Assembly: GCF_938018035.1 (NCBI RefSeq)
Contig: NZ_CALIJF010000198.1
Coordinates: forward strand, 1 to 6,280
DNA length: 6,280 nt
From: an uncultured Campylobacter sp.
GTDB lineage: Bacteria; Campylobacterota; Campylobacteria; Campylobacterales; Campylobacteraceae
Direction: 5' to 3'
The position numbers were made by a program, and so were the translations under genes. Position 1 is the stretch's first letter. The number at the start of each line of letters is the position of its first letter. The notes beneath the pieces are model-generated. The model was not told where the DNA came from, did not search any database, and saw nothing but the letters and a program-made list of their open reading frames with translations. Of this stretch, positions 5,074 to 6,280 are shown piece after piece.

Positions 5074-5985
5074 TTGAATAACGAAGAAATTATACAGCGC
5101 ATAAACGAGCTGAGAGAAAAGCGTGGCAAAAATTTAAAAAACCCAAGTGAAAATGTCTGCGAGACGGATGCCAATGCAGATATGGATACTGACGCTACCG
5201 TAAATTTAACCGAAAAATCAGGCGCAGGTTCGGCCGCAAATTTAAGCCAAAAACCGAGCTCTAAGCCTTCCGTCGCTACCGCAAGAAACAAACAATCGAT
5301 CAAAGACGCAGATCTCCGCACTCCACGCAATAATCGATCTACGCCGAAAATACTCCCTCTCGTCGTCGTATGTATAATCGCGATTTTTATAGCGATAAAA
5401 GTGCCTTTTCGCACGGAGATTTTAAATGAAACCCGAATTCCTACCAATCAAGCAAACGAAGCCACAGACAAAAATCCTAAAGAAATTTCTATTCGCACCA
5501 AAGACGGCACCTTGAAAATGAAAAATCCTGTAAGATTTCGCGAAGATTGCGACGGCGGAGACGGCGATGCCTGCGCCGTACTTTCAAGCCTGCTGCTGTT
5601 AAATGGCGAAATTTCGCAAGATGGCGCCAAAGAGTTGCTTAAAAAAGGCTGCTACGAGCTTAACGGCGGCGAAAGCTGCACGAGACTCGCAGGCTACGAA
5701 GATAGAGATTCGCAAGAAGGTAGAAAACTGTACAAAAAAGCATGCGAGCTCGGCAACGGCGAAGGCTGCTTTATGTTCGGTTACGTCGCGTATTTTGACG
5801 ACGATGACAAGGAGGCGGGCGCGCAATACTTTGAGCGATCGTGCGAGTTGCGATTTGCGGAGGCGTGCTATTTTCTAGTGGGAATTTATTCCAATGATCC
5901 GGCAAAATCGCAAAGATATCAGGCTCTGTTTGAAAAATATCAACAAGAAAACGACGATGCGATAATCAGCTTTAGGCACAGATAA
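5074..5985 (+). CDS. Single-pass membrane protein with cysteine-paired Sel1 (Hcp-like) repeats
   Basis: I chose TTG at 5074 (303 aa) because AAGGA (5063-5067) lies 6 nt before it. An in-frame TTG at 5035 would give 316 aa but has no clear ribosome site. No in-frame ATG precedes residue 37. Order of parts in the 303-aa numbering: a charged helix-like start (about 3-18); a low-complexity Ser/Thr/Asn/Lys-rich stretch to about 90; one hydrophobic segment (about 93-110, LPLVVVCIIAIFIAI); a linker; then four Sel1/TPR-like repeats (about 155-290). Each repeat carries two cysteines spaced C-x7-C or C-x8-C: 159/167, 193/202, 224/232 and 257/265. This pairing matches the disulfide-bridged repeats of Helicobacter cysteine-rich (Hcp) proteins. 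The positive residues before the membrane segment suggest N-in, repeats in the periplasm. Partners are unknown; Sel1 repeats generally act as protein-binding scaffolds. The gene is divergent from htpG. Confidence 0.85.
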   Translation: MNNEEIIQRINELREKRGKNLKNPSENVCETDANADMDTDATVNLTEKSGAGSAANLSQKPSSKPSVATARNKQSIKDADLRTPRNNRSTPKILPLVVVCIIAIFIAIKVPFRTEILNETRIPTNQANEATDKNPKEISIRTKDGTLKMKNPVRFREDCDGGDGDACAVLSSLLLLNGEISQDGAKELLKKGCYELNGGESCTRLAGYEDRDSQEGRKLYKKACELGNGEGCFMFGYVAYFDDDDKEAGAQYFERSCELRFAEACYFLVGIYSNDPAKSQRYQALFEKYQQENDDAIISFRHR

Positions 5986-5992
5986 TTTTACG

Positions 5993-6018
5993 GCTCAATG
6001 CACTTTTGCGCATTGAGC
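5993..6018 (+). terminator. Hairpin terminator after the Sel1-repeat gene
   Basis: GCTCAATGC (5993-6001) pairs perfectly with GCATTGAGC (6010-6018) around an 8-nt loop, 7 nt past the TAA. The following tail (TTGCGGGTTT) is only moderately T-rich. It may also slow transcripts coming from the convergent minus-strand gene. Confidence 0.6.
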
Positions 6019-6200
6019 TTGCGGGTTTAAATTTGCGCAAATAAAAAGCATCCTTCGCCTGACAATCATACAAAATTTTAAATTTTTGCTCAAACCCAAG
6101 CGCCGCGTCAAATTTACACAAAACATAAAAAGCAAAATTTAATAGGTTTATAAATTTAAAACCTCGCGCAGAAGTCGCCTTAAATTTACGCAAGCTCATA
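6019..6200. other. Convergent intergenic spacer, no gene seen
   Basis: AAATTT-rich DNA with no supported gene. A weak hairpin AGGTTT/AAACCT (6144-6149, 6159-6164), read on the minus strand and followed by ATTAAATTTT, is a possible end signal for the gene entering from the right edge. Confidence 0.4.
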
Positions 6201-6280
6201 CTATCCGCACCCTTTTAAAATTTTACTCATTACGTCGTCGATTATCGCTTGCGCGCCGTTTTTATCAGCTAGCTCAAGCA
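6201..6280 (-). CDS. C-terminal end of a protein, possibly MurG (partial)
   Basis: On the minus strand a frame is open from the window edge (codons from 6278) to TAG at 6203-6201. It encodes 25 residues beginning LELADKNGAQAII and ending SKILKGCG. The amphipathic helix with a KNGA motif followed by hydrophobic residues resembles the C-terminal helix of epsilonproteobacterial MurG, the glycosyltransferase that makes lipid II from lipid I at the inner membrane face. This rests on my memory of the C. jejuni MurG tail, which also has a KNGA-containing final helix, and on only 25 residues. The coding nature is fairly convincing because the codons read as ordinary protein, unlike the adjacent spacer. 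The identity is tentative. Confidence 0.5.
   Translation of the reverse strand, partial: LELADKNGAQAIIDDVMSKILKGCG

Noticed and set aside
5070..5447. 125-aa minus-strand ORF inside the Sel1-repeat gene
   Set aside because: It is antisense to a well-supported coding region with clear domains, and reads as the complement of low-complexity codons.
5972..6199. 75-aa minus-strand ORF starting 1 nt after the stop of the right-edge gene
   Set aside because: The close spacing looks operon-like, but the ribosome site is poorly placed. The protein is repetitive KFK-type sequence from AAATTT spacer, and the ORF runs through the Sel1-gene terminator into its 3' end.
1..6280. tRNA, rRNA, insertion sequence or transposase
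   Set aside because: No cloverleaf with a terminal CCA, no conserved rRNA blocks, no transposase motifs and no long terminal inverted repeats were seen.

Overview
The window looks like chromosomal DNA from a Campylobacter of the higher-GC, mostly human-oral kind (C. gracilis / showae / rectus / curvus type). Three things point there: an OprD/Campylobacter-type porin, an epsilonproteobacterial-looking HtpG, and constant use of AAATTT-type words in non-coding DNA. Two sampled 60-base lines in the porin and htpG genes come to about 45-47% GC. The species is inference.

Layout. (1) Positions 1-768 are a visibly AT-rich accessory patch; one sampled line is about 23% GC. It may start with the tail of an upstream ORF (stop at 69-71), then a TATAAT box, then two tightly spaced genes with strong ribosome sites. 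These encode a soluble 153-aa protein of unknown family and a very basic 63-aa protein that may be a remnant. (2) 769-1058 is a non-coding junction with a near-perfect 20-bp direct repeat, two extra hairpins and the porin terminator. (3) 1059-2450, minus strand, is a secreted OprD-family porin. (4) 2451-2886 is intergenic and holds the porin promoter, an AT palindrome inside an inverted repeat, and the htpG terminator. (5) 2887-4728, minus strand, is a complete htpG (bacterial Hsp90). (6) 4729-5073 is a divergent regulatory region. (7) 5074-5985, plus strand, is a single-pass membrane protein with four cysteine-paired Sel1/Hcp-type repeats. (8) 5986-6200 is a convergent intergenic region with a hairpin terminator. 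(9) 6201-6280, minus strand, is the extreme C-terminus of a protein that resembles the end of MurG.

The most interesting part is the htpG control region. The promoter is a perfect TTGACA-N17-TATAAT. Its spacer contains a full CIRCE half-site (TTAGCACTC), and a degenerate second half sits exactly 9 nt away. Just upstream is a perfect inverted repeat, CTTGATA-N7-TATCAAG, with the same 7-N7-7 layout as the HspR/HAIR operator (CTTGAGT-N7-ACTCAAG). This suggests that htpG, and perhaps the divergent Sel1-repeat gene, is under joint HrcA/HspR heat-shock control. That is an inference from site architecture only.

The genes do not form one operon. The porin and htpG are separate minus-strand units, each with its own promoter and terminator. 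The Sel1 gene is divergent from htpG and convergent with the MurG-like gene.
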